From: Candidatus Limnocylindrales bacterium | GTDB lineage: Bacteria; Moduliflexota; Moduliflexia; Moduliflexales; JAUQPW01 | Direction: 5' to 3' | NCBI GenBank assembly: GCA_035559535.1 | Contig: DATMBG010000051.1 | Span: forward strand, 434,001 to 498,000 | DNA length: 64,000 nt | In this document: positions 44,007-53,140 of the stretch, piece by piece | Position numbering within the stretch: position 1 is the stretch's first letter | How the letters are laid out: each line of letters opens with the position of its first letter | Position numbers and translations under genes: made by a program | The notes under the pieces: model-generated | What the model saw: the letters and a program-made list of their open reading frames with translations, nothing else | Databases searched by the model: none | Told to the model about the DNA's origin: nothing

Positions 44007-44702
44007 TTATACCGTTAAGTGCCTGCGGACAATCTCTTCTCCAATTTCCTGCCTTGTTCCCTGGGCAACAATAGTACCTTTGTCCATGATATAATAAGTA
44101 TCGGCCAGACGTTCAGCGAACTCGATGTACTGCTCGACCAACAAAATTGTAATTTTGCCTTCGGCTTTAAGGTGGGCAATAACTTCCTCGATTTCGAGAA
44201 TAATGGACGGTTGAATACCTTCTGTGGGCTCATCCAGTAATAAGAGTTGGGGTTCTCCTACCAGGGCCCGGGCAATGGCCAGTTGTTGTTGTTGACCTCC
44301 GCTCAATACCCCACCCTGACGCTGAAGCATGGTCTTGAGAACCGGGAACAAGCGAAATACCTCCTCCGGGAGGGTCTGTTGCTTATCTTTTCGGGCTTCT
44401 AATCCCAGTCGTAAATTTTCACCTACACTGAGTTGGGGAAAGATTTCTCGTCCCTGGGGTACATAGCCAATCCCCATGCGGACCCGTTCATGGGTACTAC
44501 GTCGGGTAATGTCTTTCCCTTGAAAGATGACCCGACCGCTACGGACCGGGAGGAGACCCATGATTCCTTTAAGCAAGGTAGTCTTGCCGGCCCCATTACG
44601 TCCCATCAGACAGACTATCTGCCCGGCCGGTACCTGCAGGCTTACCTGCCTCAAAATATGACTCTGACCGTAATAAACATTCAGATTCTCAACACTCAAC
44701 AT
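44007..44702 (-). CDS. urtE: Urea ABC transporter ATP-binding protein UrtE
   Basis: The 231-residue protein has Walker A GRNGAGKTTLL, the SGGQQQQLAIARAL signature and LLLDEPTEGIQPSI, with the GMGYVPQGREIFPQ region of the LivF/UrtE group. It is the last gene of the leftward urtABCDE set, which imports urea at low concentration. The assignment to urea rather than branched-chain amino acids rests on the neighbouring UrtA and UrtB. Confidence 0.94.
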   Translation of the reverse strand: MLSVENLNVYYGQSHILRQVSLQVPAGQIVCLMGRNGAGKTTLLKGIMGLLPVRSGRVIFQGKDITRRSTHERVRMGIGYVPQGREIFPQLSVGENLRLGLEARKDKQQTLPEEVFRLFPVLKTMLQRQGGVLSGGQQQQLAIARALVGEPQLLLLDEPTEGIQPSIILEIEEVIAHLKAEGKITILLVEQYIEFAERLADTYYIMDKGTIVAQGTRQEIGEEIVRRHLTV

Positions 44703-44720
44703 AACCGTGGTTTTTAACTT

Positions 44721-45491
44721 TTACCTCCCCGTTGAATTGTCGTTACGTTTCCTTCCCAGATAGATCTCCACAACCCGTGGATCGTTTTGGACCACTTCTA
44801 CCGGGCCCTCACACAAAACCTGCCCCTCGTGAAGAACCGTAATTTTCCGTGCAATCTGACGTACAAAGGCCATATCATGTTCAATAACCAACACAGAATG
44901 ATCCTCTGCAATTCTTTCCAATAGCTTGGCCGTGTGGGCCGTTTCTTGATCGGTCATACCGGCAACCGGTTCATCAATGAGCAAAAGTTTAGGTTCCTGT
45001 AACAAAACCATGCCGATCTCTAACCACTGTTTTTCACCATGGGCCAGGACTCCTGCCGGCACATGGGCTTTGGATGCCAATCCGGTGATATCCAATACCG
45101 TCTCGATACTTTGTAATTGCCTGGATGAAAGAGGGGACAGCAGGGTTGCAAACACACCTCGCTTGGGTTGGTAAAGGGAAAGCTCTAGATTTTCAAAAAC
45201 GGTCAGGTGATTGAATACCGAAGGAGTTTGAAATTTACGACCTACGCCCAGCCGAACGATTTCATGTTCACGGAGTCGGGTGATATCGGTATTCATTCCG
45301 AAAATCACCCGACCCTCTGCAGGTCTGACCCGCCCTGAAATCACATCCAGCAAGGTGGTTTTACCTGCTCCATTGGGACCGATAACCACTCGCAGCTCGG
45401 GATAATCCATATAAAAGTTTAACCTCTGCAGAGCCTTGAAACCGTCAAAGCTTACCGTTACGTCTTCTAGATAGATAATGGATCCTTGCAT
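44721..45491 (-). CDS. urtD: Urea ABC transporter ATP-binding protein UrtD
   Basis: The 256-residue protein has Walker A GPNGAGKTTLLDVI, VGRKFQTPSVFNHLTV, LAHGEKQWLEIGMVL, and LLIDEPVAGMTDQE, the UrtD version of the LivG motifs. It powers the UrtBC permease with UrtE. It lies 18 bases upstream of urtE. Confidence 0.95.
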   Translation of the reverse strand: MQGSIIYLEDVTVSFDGFKALQRLNFYMDYPELRVVIGPNGAGKTTLLDVISGRVRPAEGRVIFGMNTDITRLREHEIVRLGVGRKFQTPSVFNHLTVFENLELSLYQPKRGVFATLLSPLSSRQLQSIETVLDITGLASKAHVPAGVLAHGEKQWLEIGMVLLQEPKLLLIDEPVAGMTDQETAHTAKLLERIAEDHSVLVIEHDMAFVRQIARKITVLHEGQVLCEGPVEVVQNDPRVVEIYLGRKRNDNSTGR

Positions 45492-45535
45492 TTTAAATTA
45501 ACTTCCCCCATTAACCCTTAACATGATTCCAGAGA

Positions 45536-46672
45536 TTAAGGATTAACGGCCAGTGCAGCCTGTTTTCTTTTAAAGAATGAGCGTTCTCGTAAATAATTGC
45601 GATGGAGTTGTCGTAACGATCCTATAATCCCATCTGGAAACAACAGAACGACGGCAATGAATAAGCCTCCCAGGAAATATAGCCAGAAATCGGGATAATG
45701 GGTGGTCAGGAAACTCCGCATCCAGTTAACCACGACAGCGCCTAAAGCAGCTCCCACGAGAGTACCACGCCCGCCGACTGCCACCCAGACTACCATTTCA
45801 ATGGAAGGAAGCACCCCAATAGCACCCGGTGTAATAATCCCTACCTGTGGAACATACAGGGCTCCAGCCAGACCTGCCAAACCTGCCGATAGAACAAATA
45901 CAAACAACTTAAATTCAGCCGGAGAGTAGCCTAAAAAACGGACTCGATTCTCACCATCCCGGATGGCTATCAACATGCGACCCAGGCGCGAACGTACTAT
46001 CCAACGACAGAGCAGATAAGCTCCCAACAAGCAGATGGCCGTTATTATATATAACCCCCGTTTGGTACCCGGATTCTGCAAAGGAAAACCGAGCAGGGTT
46101 TTAAAATCTGTTAATCCGTTGGTTCCTCCCAGGTTCAGGGAATTACGGTTAAAGGTTAGCCAGGCAGACAGCGCAAGGGCCTGGGTAATAATGGAAAAAT
46201 AGACCCCCCGGATGCGGCTGCGAAATGCAAAGAAACCGAATATGGTAGCAAACAACATGGGCACCAGGAATACAGCCAGTAGAGTAAATCCAAAACTATA
46301 AAAAGGCTTCCAGAAGAGAGGTAGTTCGGTGACCCGGTTCCAAACCATAAAATCGGGTAAGTTACTCCGATATACCCCTTCGGTACCTATGGATAAAGCC
46401 AGATGCATGCCCATGCAATAAGCCCCCAGGCCAAAGAAGACCCCATGACCCAGACTCAGAATCCCGGTATAACCCCAGATCAGGTCGAGCCCCAGGGCGA
46501 GAATAGCATAGGCGAGGAACTTGCCAAACAGATTTAAAGAAAAATTCGATACCCGATACCAGGCCCCTTCGTCGGGAAGTACATTGAGAAGAGGCAGGAT
46601 GACCACTAAAAATAGGGCTACGATCATAAAAGGCAGCCATGTTCTGAATAATGAAGCAGATACTTTACCCAT
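45536..46672 (-). CDS. urtC: Urea ABC transporter permease UrtC
   Basis: The 378-residue protein has about 9-10 membrane segments and the LivM/UrtC signature (GYTGILSLGHGVFFGLGAY, VRSRLGRMLIAIRDGENR). Length fits UrtC. It forms the channel with UrtB and lies 44 bases upstream of urtD. Confidence 0.94.
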   Translation of the reverse strand: MGKVSASLFRTWLPFMIVALFLVVILPLLNVLPDEGAWYRVSNFSLNLFGKFLAYAILALGLDLIWGYTGILSLGHGVFFGLGAYCMGMHLALSIGTEGVYRSNLPDFMVWNRVTELPLFWKPFYSFGFTLLAVFLVPMLFATIFGFFAFRSRIRGVYFSIITQALALSAWLTFNRNSLNLGGTNGLTDFKTLLGFPLQNPGTKRGLYIITAICLLGAYLLCRWIVRSRLGRMLIAIRDGENRVRFLGYSPAEFKLFVFVLSAGLAGLAGALYVPQVGIITPGAIGVLPSIEMVVWVAVGGRGTLVGAALGAVVVNWMRSFLTTHYPDFWLYFLGGLFIAVVLLFPDGIIGSLRQLHRNYLRERSFFKRKQAALAVNP

Positions 46673-46717
46673 AACCGATCCCCCGGTAATTAATACCTAG
46701 CAATTCCTTGATAATTG

Positions 46718-48529
46718 TTAATTTTCAATGCTTCGTCCTTTAAGTGCAAAAAGCCCTGAAGGCTTCGCCTGAAGGAGTAGGATAACCAGGATAAGAATTG
46801 CAACTTTACTAAAAACCGAACCCAGACTGGGTTCGAAGATTTTATTGAGACTTCCAATCCCAAGAGCGGCTAAAATAGAACCTGCCAATTTACCTACACC
46901 CCCGGTAACTACAACCATAAAAGAATCCACCACATAGGTTTGACCTAAATCGGGTCCCACATTACCGATCTGGCTTAAGGCGCATCCCGCCAGCCCGGCC
47001 ATACCTGCTCCAAATCCAAACGTCCAGGCATCTATTTTACGGGTTGCAATTCCAAGACAGGAGCTCATAGAGCGATTTTGTGTGACGGCCCGAATTTTCA
47101 ATCCTATATTCGAACGAAAAAGCACAGCGTAAGTGATTATAACGCATACCACCGCCAATCCGATAATGAAAAGTCGATTGTAGGGAAGATAAACCCCCAC
47201 CAGAATCTGGATACCGCCACTGAGCCAATTTGGAGAAACTACCGAGACGTTTGCTGCACCAAAGATCTGTCGTACCGCCTGTTGCAGAATCAAGCTAACA
47301 CCCCAGGTAGCCAGTAAAGTTTCCAGGGGTCGCCCGTAAAGGAAACGAATCAGACACCGCTCCAAAAGTAAACCCATCCCACTGGCCACTACAAAGGAGA
47401 AGGGAAGAGCCAGTAAAAAGTAGTAATTAAAAAGACTAGCAGGTAAAGAGTTCACAAACCATTGTTGCATCACATAGGTGGCATAGGCTCCCAACATCAT
47501 AAGTTCACCGTGGGCCATATTAATGACACCCATTAAACCGAAGACGATGGCCAGCCCTAAAGCCATCAAGAGCAAAATAGAACTGAGACTAATCCCTCGA
47601 AACAGGGTCTCCACGACCCGGGTAAAGATTGCCCAATTTTCTATCTTCTTAATTGCCTGTCCGGCAGCTTCACGCACAGTTGGATCCGGGTCCCCTCCAG
47701 AGCCATCGGGAGTTGTATCCTGTAATTTTTGAAGGCCGGGAATCGCCTCTTCAACACCTAACTCTCCAAGCCGTCGGGCCGCAGTACGTCGTACAGTAGG
47801 ATCTGCGTCTGTTAATTTGATGAGTTGAATCGCGGCCTCAATAGCGTAACGGTTCCATCGATCCGATTCGGCGGCCAAAGCCTCTGTCAACAAGGGTATA
47901 GAAGCCGGATCTCCCATCTGACCCAGCTTAATAGCAGACGCCCGACGGGTACTGCTATCCGGGCTGAAGAGGCTGAGCCGGTTGGTAAGATCATCAATAA
48001 AAGGCTTAATTATTTTGCGTAAATTTCGATTCGCTTGAATTTCCTTAAGTTCTGTGAGTGGAACCTGGAGGATTTGACCCTTGGCATCCAACAAGGGTTG
48101 TTTACCATATGCACTGAACAGAGGTACAATTTTGGTCTCCCCCTGGGTCAGGATTTCCCCTCCGATGACTATCTGGGATCCTCCGTCGGCAGACTTCCAT
48201 ACATAAAGCCCCCCTTCTCGAAGAGCAATAAAAAGCGGAAGTAATTGAAGATCATTCCGTTTACCCAAGGCCAGGACCGCTGCTTCAAGGGTCGCAGCAT
48301 CCTGACTGGCCAGGGCGGCTATCTCTTGGGAGATCTCGGCTCCGGGAGCCGACCCACCGGTAGCCATCTTTGAGGTTAACTCACCTTCCGCGCCTTCCAC
48401 CCTCTGGAGCCATCCCCCTAACCCATTCGGGATTAAAATCAATAATAACCCTAAACCCCAGATAAATGCCCAACGACACGCAATCCCATGTTTCTGTTTT
48501 TTCTTTCTACCGGCTGGTATTGTAGCCAT
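46718..48529 (-). CDS. urtB: Urea ABC transporter permease UrtB with N-terminal HEAT-like domain
   Basis: The protein of about 603 residues has a signal or membrane segment (about residues 20-40), a soluble region of some 250 residues with HEAT-type repeats (LGQMGDPASIPLLTEALA, LGELGVEEAIPGLQ), and a LivH-type permease core (GLMGVINMAHGELMMLGAY, IRAVTQNRSMSSCLGI). The extra HEAT region is common in UrtB. I chose the ATG at 48529; the longer frame to 48592 opens with TTG. The 375-bp gap to urtA carries a large palindrome. Confidence 0.93.
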   Translation of the reverse strand: MATIPAGRKKKQKHGIACRWAFIWGLGLLLILIPNGLGGWLQRVEGAEGELTSKMATGGSAPGAEISQEIAALASQDAATLEAAVLALGKRNDLQLLPLFIALREGGLYVWKSADGGSQIVIGGEILTQGETKIVPLFSAYGKQPLLDAKGQILQVPLTELKEIQANRNLRKIIKPFIDDLTNRLSLFSPDSSTRRASAIKLGQMGDPASIPLLTEALAAESDRWNRYAIEAAIQLIKLTDADPTVRRTAARRLGELGVEEAIPGLQKLQDTTPDGSGGDPDPTVREAAGQAIKKIENWAIFTRVVETLFRGISLSSILLLMALGLAIVFGLMGVINMAHGELMMLGAYATYVMQQWFVNSLPASLFNYYFLLALPFSFVVASGMGLLLERCLIRFLYGRPLETLLATWGVSLILQQAVRQIFGAANVSVVSPNWLSGGIQILVGVYLPYNRLFIIGLAVVCVIITYAVLFRSNIGLKIRAVTQNRSMSSCLGIATRKIDAWTFGFGAGMAGLAGCALSQIGNVGPDLGQTYVVDSFMVVVTGGVGKLAGSILAALGIGSLNKIFEPSLGSVFSKVAILILVILLLQAKPSGLFALKGRSIEN

Positions 48530-48715
48530 GAACCTTTGTCTCCCATTTACCGTGAAAATGTTGCCTGAAGGTAAGGACAACCTGACTTTCAAGGGCTGAT
48601 AGACAGACCCCCTTCCCTACTCTTTCCCCTTCCATGGCAAGGAAGAGTTAGAATAGGAGCCTGTCCCCATCCGCTACCTGTAAAGAGCGACCCATCGGGT
48701 AACCCTTTAACGGGA

Positions 48716-48823
48716 TTCCCTTCGTAACTCGCTGCTCACCCTTCGCTCCCTGTAGGGCAGGTTTGAAACCTGCCCTACAGGGTTTCCCTTCGTAATTCAC
48801 CACGCGCCCTTCGCTACGTGTAA
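48716..48823. repeat. Long palindrome flanked by direct repeats between urtA and urtB
   Basis: CCCTGTAGGGCAGGTTT (48748-48764), one central base, and the exact complement (48766-48782) form a 35-bp palindrome. Imperfect direct repeats of about 38 bases flank it, TTCCCTTCGTAACTCGC...CGCTCCCTGTA and TTCCCTTCGTAATTCAC...CGCTACGTGTA (ends near 48716 and 48823). Confidence 0.75.
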
Positions 48824-48904
48824 GGGTAATTAGAGAAAACTGCCTTACCGGCTAACACGGAAATGGTTTAGACCTTGTGGAAGTTATCCAATAAAAATTT
48901 CCTC

Positions 48905-50239
48905 CTAACCTTTGGTATAAGTCCCCTTGTGATTAACCCAATCACAACCTTTATCCGGACTGGTATATTGGCTCCAGGGCTCGGCACGGACTAACCCCTC
49001 GGATTGCCAAACAATTCGAAATTGCCCATCCTTCTGAATTTCTCCAATGAGAACCGGCTTATAGGTGTGATGATTGTTCTCATCCATTTTTTTCTTTCCA
49101 CCGGGTGCCATAAACTCCAGTCCGTAAACGGCCTGGCGGACAGCATCCACGTCGGTAGTACCGGCTTTTTCAACGGCCATCCTCCAGACATAGACTCCGT
49201 AATAAGCAGCCTCGATGGGATCGTCGGTAACCCGAGATTCTCCACCCGGTAAATTATTTTTCTTACAATAGGCTTTAAAATTAGCTACAAACTTCTTGTT
49301 CTCCGGGGTATCAATGGATTGAAAATAGTTCCAGGTAGCCAAATGACCTACCAAGGCAGAGGTATCCATACCTCGCAATTCATCCTCGGCTACACTGAAG
49401 GCCATGATCGGCACTTGCTCCGACGTAATCCCTTGATTAACAAATTCCTTGTAGAAAGGCACATTACTATCTCCATTAATCGTGCTGAGGACTGCGGCAT
49501 CCCCCCCGCTGGCAAATTTCTTAATTTTTCCTACAATGGTTTGATAATCTTGATGATGGAAAGGCGTGTACTCTTCCATAATATTTTCTTCAGGAATACC
49601 CTTAGCTAACAGCATAGCCCGCAGGATTTTATTAGCCGTACGGGGGAACACATAATCCGTTCCTAACAGATAGAATTTTTTATACCCTCCTCCCTCTTTG
49701 CTCATCAAATACTCGGCAGCCGGAATCAATTGTTGATTGGGGGTTGCGCCTGTATAGAAAACATTACGGGAACATTCCTCACCCTCATATTGGACCGGAT
49801 AGAAAAGCAATCCATTGTTCTGCTCAAAAACAGGCAATACAGACTTACGACTTACCGAGGTCCAGCACCCGAAAACAACGGCTACCTTCTCCTGCAACAG
49901 GAGTTGTTTGGCTTTCTCTGCAAAGAGGTCCCAATCCGATGCAGGATCCACCACTACAGGTTGAATCGGTTGACCGAGTACACCTCCACTGGCGTTAATT
50001 TCTTCAACGGCCATCAGAACCACATCCCGTAAAGACACCTCACTGATGGCCATCGTCCCACTTAATGAATGAAGCACGCCTATTTTAATTCCCTTACCCT
50101 GGGCTCTGGCCAGTCGTGGCAGCGGCGTACCCCCTATAAAGCTGCCGGCGGCAAGACCCAGTCCGGCTGCAGCCGTCTGTTTTAAAAACTCCCTACGACC
50201 CGGATTTTGAAGCCCCTTAGGACCCTTTGTATCCGACAT
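48905..50239 (-). CDS. urtA: Urea-binding protein UrtA, Tat-exported
   Basis: The protein of about 444 residues has a twin-arginine signal (GRREFLKQTAAAGLGLAAG) and the UrtA core (KIGVLHSLSGTMAISEVSL, FGCWTSVSRKSVLPVFE, NGLLFYPVQYEGEECSRN, LLGTDYVFPRTANKI, STINGDSNVPFYKE). The start is uncertain. The frame extends to a GTG at 50326 and has in-frame ATGs at 50266, 50245 and 50239; I prefer 50239, six bases after GAGG. It heads the urt operon behind a sigma-54 site and a leader hairpin. Confidence 0.96.
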   Translation of the reverse strand: MSDTKGPKGLQNPGRREFLKQTAAAGLGLAAGSFIGGTPLPRLARAQGKGIKIGVLHSLSGTMAISEVSLRDVVLMAVEEINASGGVLGQPIQPVVVDPASDWDLFAEKAKQLLLQEKVAVVFGCWTSVSRKSVLPVFEQNNGLLFYPVQYEGEECSRNVFYTGATPNQQLIPAAEYLMSKEGGGYKKFYLLGTDYVFPRTANKILRAMLLAKGIPEENIMEEYTPFHHQDYQTIVGKIKKFASGGDAAVLSTINGDSNVPFYKEFVNQGITSEQVPIMAFSVAEDELRGMDTSALVGHLATWNYFQSIDTPENKKFVANFKAYCKKNNLPGGESRVTDDPIEAAYYGVYVWRMAVEKAGTTDVDAVRQAVYGLEFMAPGGKKKMDENNHHTYKPVLIGEIQKDGQFRIVWQSEGLVRAEPWSQYTSPDKGCDWVNHKGTYTKG

Positions 50240-50286
50240 CTTCATCCTCTTCTTCTTTCTCTTCATAGACCTTCGAAGGAACAAAT

Positions 50287-50324
50287 GAACTCCCCAATCT
50301 TTTTTAGAAAAAAGTGGGGAGTTC
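50287..50324 (-). repeat. Near-perfect hairpin in the urtA leader
   Basis: GAACTCCCCA and TGGGGAGTTC form a 10-bp outer stem around a TTTTTT/AAAAAA inner stem (38 bp in all). It lies between the sigma-54 promoter and the preferred urtA start, so it would be in the urtA mRNA leader. Confidence 0.65.
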
Positions 50325-50387
50325 ACCGGTACTTTCAGAAGGAGTGTTAAAACCTAGATTAAGCTTGCTTGGTTGATAGATCTGAAG

Positions 50388-50403
50388 AGCAACTCAAATG
50401 CCA
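50388..50403 (-). promoter_or_regulatory. Sigma-54 (-24/-12) promoter upstream of urtA
   Basis: The minus strand reads TGGCATTTGAGTTGCT, with GG and GC exactly ten bases apart and near-consensus halves. It points at urtA, with 149 bases to the preferred start. It differs from the ureA site at only three positions. Confidence 0.78.
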
Positions 50404-51318
50404 ATTCAGTCAAAAACTAACTTATGTAATCTCAACAACTTAAAAAAACCCGTCTGGAAAAAATGCCTAATACTTGGGCAGGTAGGGAGGGGATCTGTCT
50501 AAAAAAGAGGCTAAAGGAACTGACCCTAAGTCCTTGCAGTAAATTTTTAAACGTCTGAAAGCCCGAAGATTTCACGAAAACAACCCTGGAAATCTTATGC
50601 TGACCCTGACTAAAGAGGTGGCTCCTGGGGAGGGGCGACTCTGCGGAGCTTTTATGTAGGCCATCCTGCCCTTCCTTTCTCACAGGCAGGGAGGGTCAGG
50701 GTGGGGTGGTTCCCATGTGCATCAAGTTAAGGATTAAGTAGGGCGTCTGGACACCCTCCTGACTCCCTTTCCGGGGTAGATGTTTCTAACCTGACCCTCT
50801 AACCCCCTTCCTGATGCGGGAAGGGGGAACTCGGAGATGGTTTGGATCCTAACTCTTCCCTTTCCTGTAGCCTGGATTAGTACCCTTTCTTGAGGATTAA
50901 TAAGGCTTCCTACGCTAAGGTTACTTAAAGAAACCTACCCTTAAAAGCATGCTCCCACCTTATCGGCTACACGCTCAGTTAGAAAAATCTCCCCTTTCTT
51001 CGCCTCTAGCTTCTCCTCATTCCCCCACTTAGGGCATCTCGATTACTTCACGAAACAATATAATGCCGGTAGTTGAGCGACTTGAACTACACTCCCTTCA
51101 TTAAGGGGAAAACTTATGCTGACGTCGCTTGGGGTATGTAGATGCTAGGAGGTTGTGGCAAAGCCGGCTTTCCAAGCTGATGTTTGACGATGGCCTCTTA
51201 AACCGAGACAACACTAAAATAAACCTTATGAGCTGGATCACGAATCATGTGCTGTTCCCGTGACACCATATCCAATGACCTCCGCTTTACCTGTGCTGCG
51301 AAGTACAGCGGAGCAGGG
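50404..51318. other. Spacer of about 900 bp without a supported gene
   Basis: Only short shadow frames are seen. A weak relative of the ATCAAGCTAAG repeat (near 50716) is present. A CTCCGCT/AGCGGAG hairpin at about 51279-51312 follows the carbonic anhydrase stop and may end that transcript. Confidence 0.45.
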
Positions 51319-51924
51319 TTAGGTGCAAGCGCGTGTTGGACGGCTTATAACTTCGACAATACCTGTATTCAAATCGTAGTATGCTCCCAGGACATTCACA
51401 TCCTTGGATATAGGCATTATGAGGTTCTCTATCCGAGCAAGGGTCATTTTTACATGGGTTTTGACAATACTATTTAACAAATCGTCCTCATTCTTGTATT
51501 GTGGTATATTCCCGTGCTGTTCTATTGCCAGCGCGATTTGTTCTGTTATGCAAGATGCATCATCAGCGTTTCCTAATTGTTGCCTCTTTTGGATTACAAG
51601 TGATACTGCACCACAACGTGCATGCCCAAGCACTACTATCAGAGGAATATAAAGCGATTTGATGCCAAATAGAATGCTCTCCATCACAACTTTGTCAATG
51701 GTATGCCCGGCTGTTCGTATCACGAACAAATCACCCAGCCCACAATCGAAAACTATTTCAGGAGGGACACGAGAATCTGAACATCCCAGAATCATGGCAA
51801 ATGGCTGTTGAGAAACGCTGAGTTGATAACGACGGGCAATACTTATGTCAGAACGCAGTGCCTCGCCGAGAGAAAATCGGCGATTTCCCTGCAAGAGTCG
51901 TTCTATTATGTCATTCACAAGCAA
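51319..51924 (-). CDS. Beta-class carbonic anhydrase
   Basis: The 201-residue protein has the beta-class zinc ligands and catalytic dyad: C48-x-D50-x-R52 in ILGCSDSRVPPE, and H101-x-x-C104 in VLGHARCGAV. It interconverts CO2 and bicarbonate. Because urease and the urea importer are encoded nearby, a role in handling urea-derived CO2 is possible, but the gene is separated from urtA by about 1 kb and lies in a region of decayed genes. The C-terminus (EVISRPTRACT) is a little unusual but length is normal. It seems intact. Confidence 0.9.
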   Translation of the reverse strand: MLVNDIIERLLQGNRRFSLGEALRSDISIARRYQLSVSQQPFAMILGCSDSRVPPEIVFDCGLGDLFVIRTAGHTIDKVVMESILFGIKSLYIPLIVVLGHARCGAVSLVIQKRQQLGNADDASCITEQIALAIEQHGNIPQYKNEDDLLNSIVKTHVKMTLARIENLIMPISKDVNVLGAYYDLNTGIVEVISRPTRACT

Positions 51925-52043
51925 TTTAATGGCCTCCTTCCTTGAGACTGTGGTTGGAGAGAACAGGTGGATCCATCCACATGAATTATCATGAATTATA
52001 AAGTTACCTAACGACCGGGCTAAGCTGCGGGAAGGGGGTAAGG

Positions 52044-52079
52044 GGCATATACATCAAGCTAAGAAAGGAAAAAGCCTTA
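52044..52079. repeat. Dispersed repeat related to 23496-23530
   Basis: GGCATATACATCAAGCTAAG followed by AAAGGAAAAAGCCTTA matches the 35-base block at 23496-23530 at nearly every position. Neither is coding. The block at 23.5 kb is adjacent to a MITE-like half element. Confidence 0.6.
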
Positions 52080-52129
52080 AATCCTTAGAACTGCGTACTT
52101 TGGAACGGTATTGTAACTGCAAATTTTCG

Positions 52130-52393
52130 GTTCTGATGACTGTGGTAGACGAGGAGTTGCGAACGCCCTCGGAAGAGGTCTGCCAGCGAGGCGTTCCCCT
52201 TGTCGGTCTCAAACCGATACGCCTTATCGATCTGAACCCACGGCAGCTCCTGTCGCCGCCGTGCCAGTTCGTCGCTGTGCTACGTGAGTTTCTTCTCCGC
52301 CCCGAGCCGCTCGAGCCGCGCTGCAAGCCACTGTTTACGTGTTCCGGCCGCATGGTGAGTCCTCGTCTTCTCTCCTTTCGTGGGGTCGGTCAT
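52130..52393 (-). pseudogene. DUF899 (thioredoxin-like) pseudogene, N-terminal fragment
   Basis: Read from the ATG at 52393, the frame gives MTDPTKGEKTRTHHAAG, then WLAARLERLGAEKKLT-stop-HSDELARRRQELPWVQIDKAY, then TDKGNASLADLFRGRSQLLVYH. This is clearly the start of the DUF899 family (dithiol-disulfide isomerase-like), with an in-frame TAG in the first helix and loss of everything after the LVYH strand, including the usual Cys motif. It is a dead remnant. Confidence 0.75.
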
Positions 52394-52598
52394 AGTATTC
52401 TCTCCTTATCGTCTATGTCCGCTCGTGCACCTTCTGGTTTTAGCACGCACAGGATGTGCAGGGAGAGATGCTTGCAGGACGCGTGTTTGGTTAAGGGACG
52501 AACTTATGAATTAACTCCTAGCCTTTGTTAAGGCAGGATACTTTGTGCAGGCCGTAAAGAATAACTCCTCGCATGATTTGACTTCTGGTCGCCGATAC

Positions 52599-52844
52599 TT
52601 ACGGTCGTGACAATTCCGATAGATCGTAGCCCGGTCTCTTGTAAAGCTGCTTCGGTTTGTTGACAATGTCAGGCTTATACACCTTCTCTGCCCAGTCCTG
52701 GGGCTCGACCTCTTCTATCGAGACCGAGACGGATTCCTCTCCGCAGCCCAGGATGCTCATGACATCCTTGGTGATAGCTTCTGCGAGCCGGGCCTTCTGT
52801 TGCTCGGACCTGCCAGGCCAGAGCTTCAAGATTACATGAGGCAT
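52599..52844 (-). CDS. Tautomerase (4-oxalocrotonate tautomerase/PptA-like)
   Basis: The 81-residue protein begins [20 protein letters not shown]. Pro2, which becomes the N-terminal catalytic proline after Met removal, is present, and the [21 protein letters not shown] segment is that of the PptA-like subgroup. It appears intact between two pseudogenes. The substrate is unknown. A GCCTT-TG-TTAAGGC hairpin follows about 65 bases beyond the stop. Confidence 0.85.
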   Translation of the reverse strand: MPHVILKLWPGRSEQQKARLAEAITKDVMSILGCGEESVSVSIEEVEPQDWAEKVYKPDIVNKPKQLYKRPGYDLSELSRP

Positions 52845-52887
52845 GTTAAAGACCCTCCGATTCTTTCAAACTGATCGCCGCTCGATC

Positions 52888-53140
52888 TACTCGCGGTACT
52901 GCTGGTCGCTAATCTGCTCCATCCAGTCCACCGCTTTGTTGTCGAGCTTCTCTTGGATAGCGATGTGCATTATTACCGTTGTCGGGGTCACTCCGTGCCA
53001 GTGCTTCTCGCCCAATCAGATTTCCTCGACCGGTCCGCTCCCGCGTTACGCCCAACTGCAGCCGGTCGTCACGATCAAGATCCGACCCGGCGGGTGCGTA
53101 TGCCATGCAGTTCAGGCATCTGGCTTAAAGTGCTGGCGAT
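52888..53140 (-). pseudogene. Cupin-domain protein pseudogene
   Basis: The decayed frame reads FKPDA-stop-TAWHTHPPGRILIVTTG, then CSWA[36 protein letters not shown], then [20 protein letters not shown]. This matches small cupins with the H-x-H-P metal motif and the EKHWHG second motif. Three in-frame stops occur, and the segment between EEI and GEKHWHG is shortened by about ten residues. It is non-functional. Its 5' part overlaps the 3' end of the neighbouring membrane-protein frame. Confidence 0.75.

Noticed and set aside
51279-51330. Possible integron attC: GTTAGGT beside a CTCCGCT/AGCGGAG hairpin
   Set aside because: No matching RYYYAAC partner at the other side and no similar site at the other cassette-like boundaries.
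52100-52531. 143-codon plus-strand frame
   Set aside because: It is the antisense shadow of the DUF899 pseudogene.
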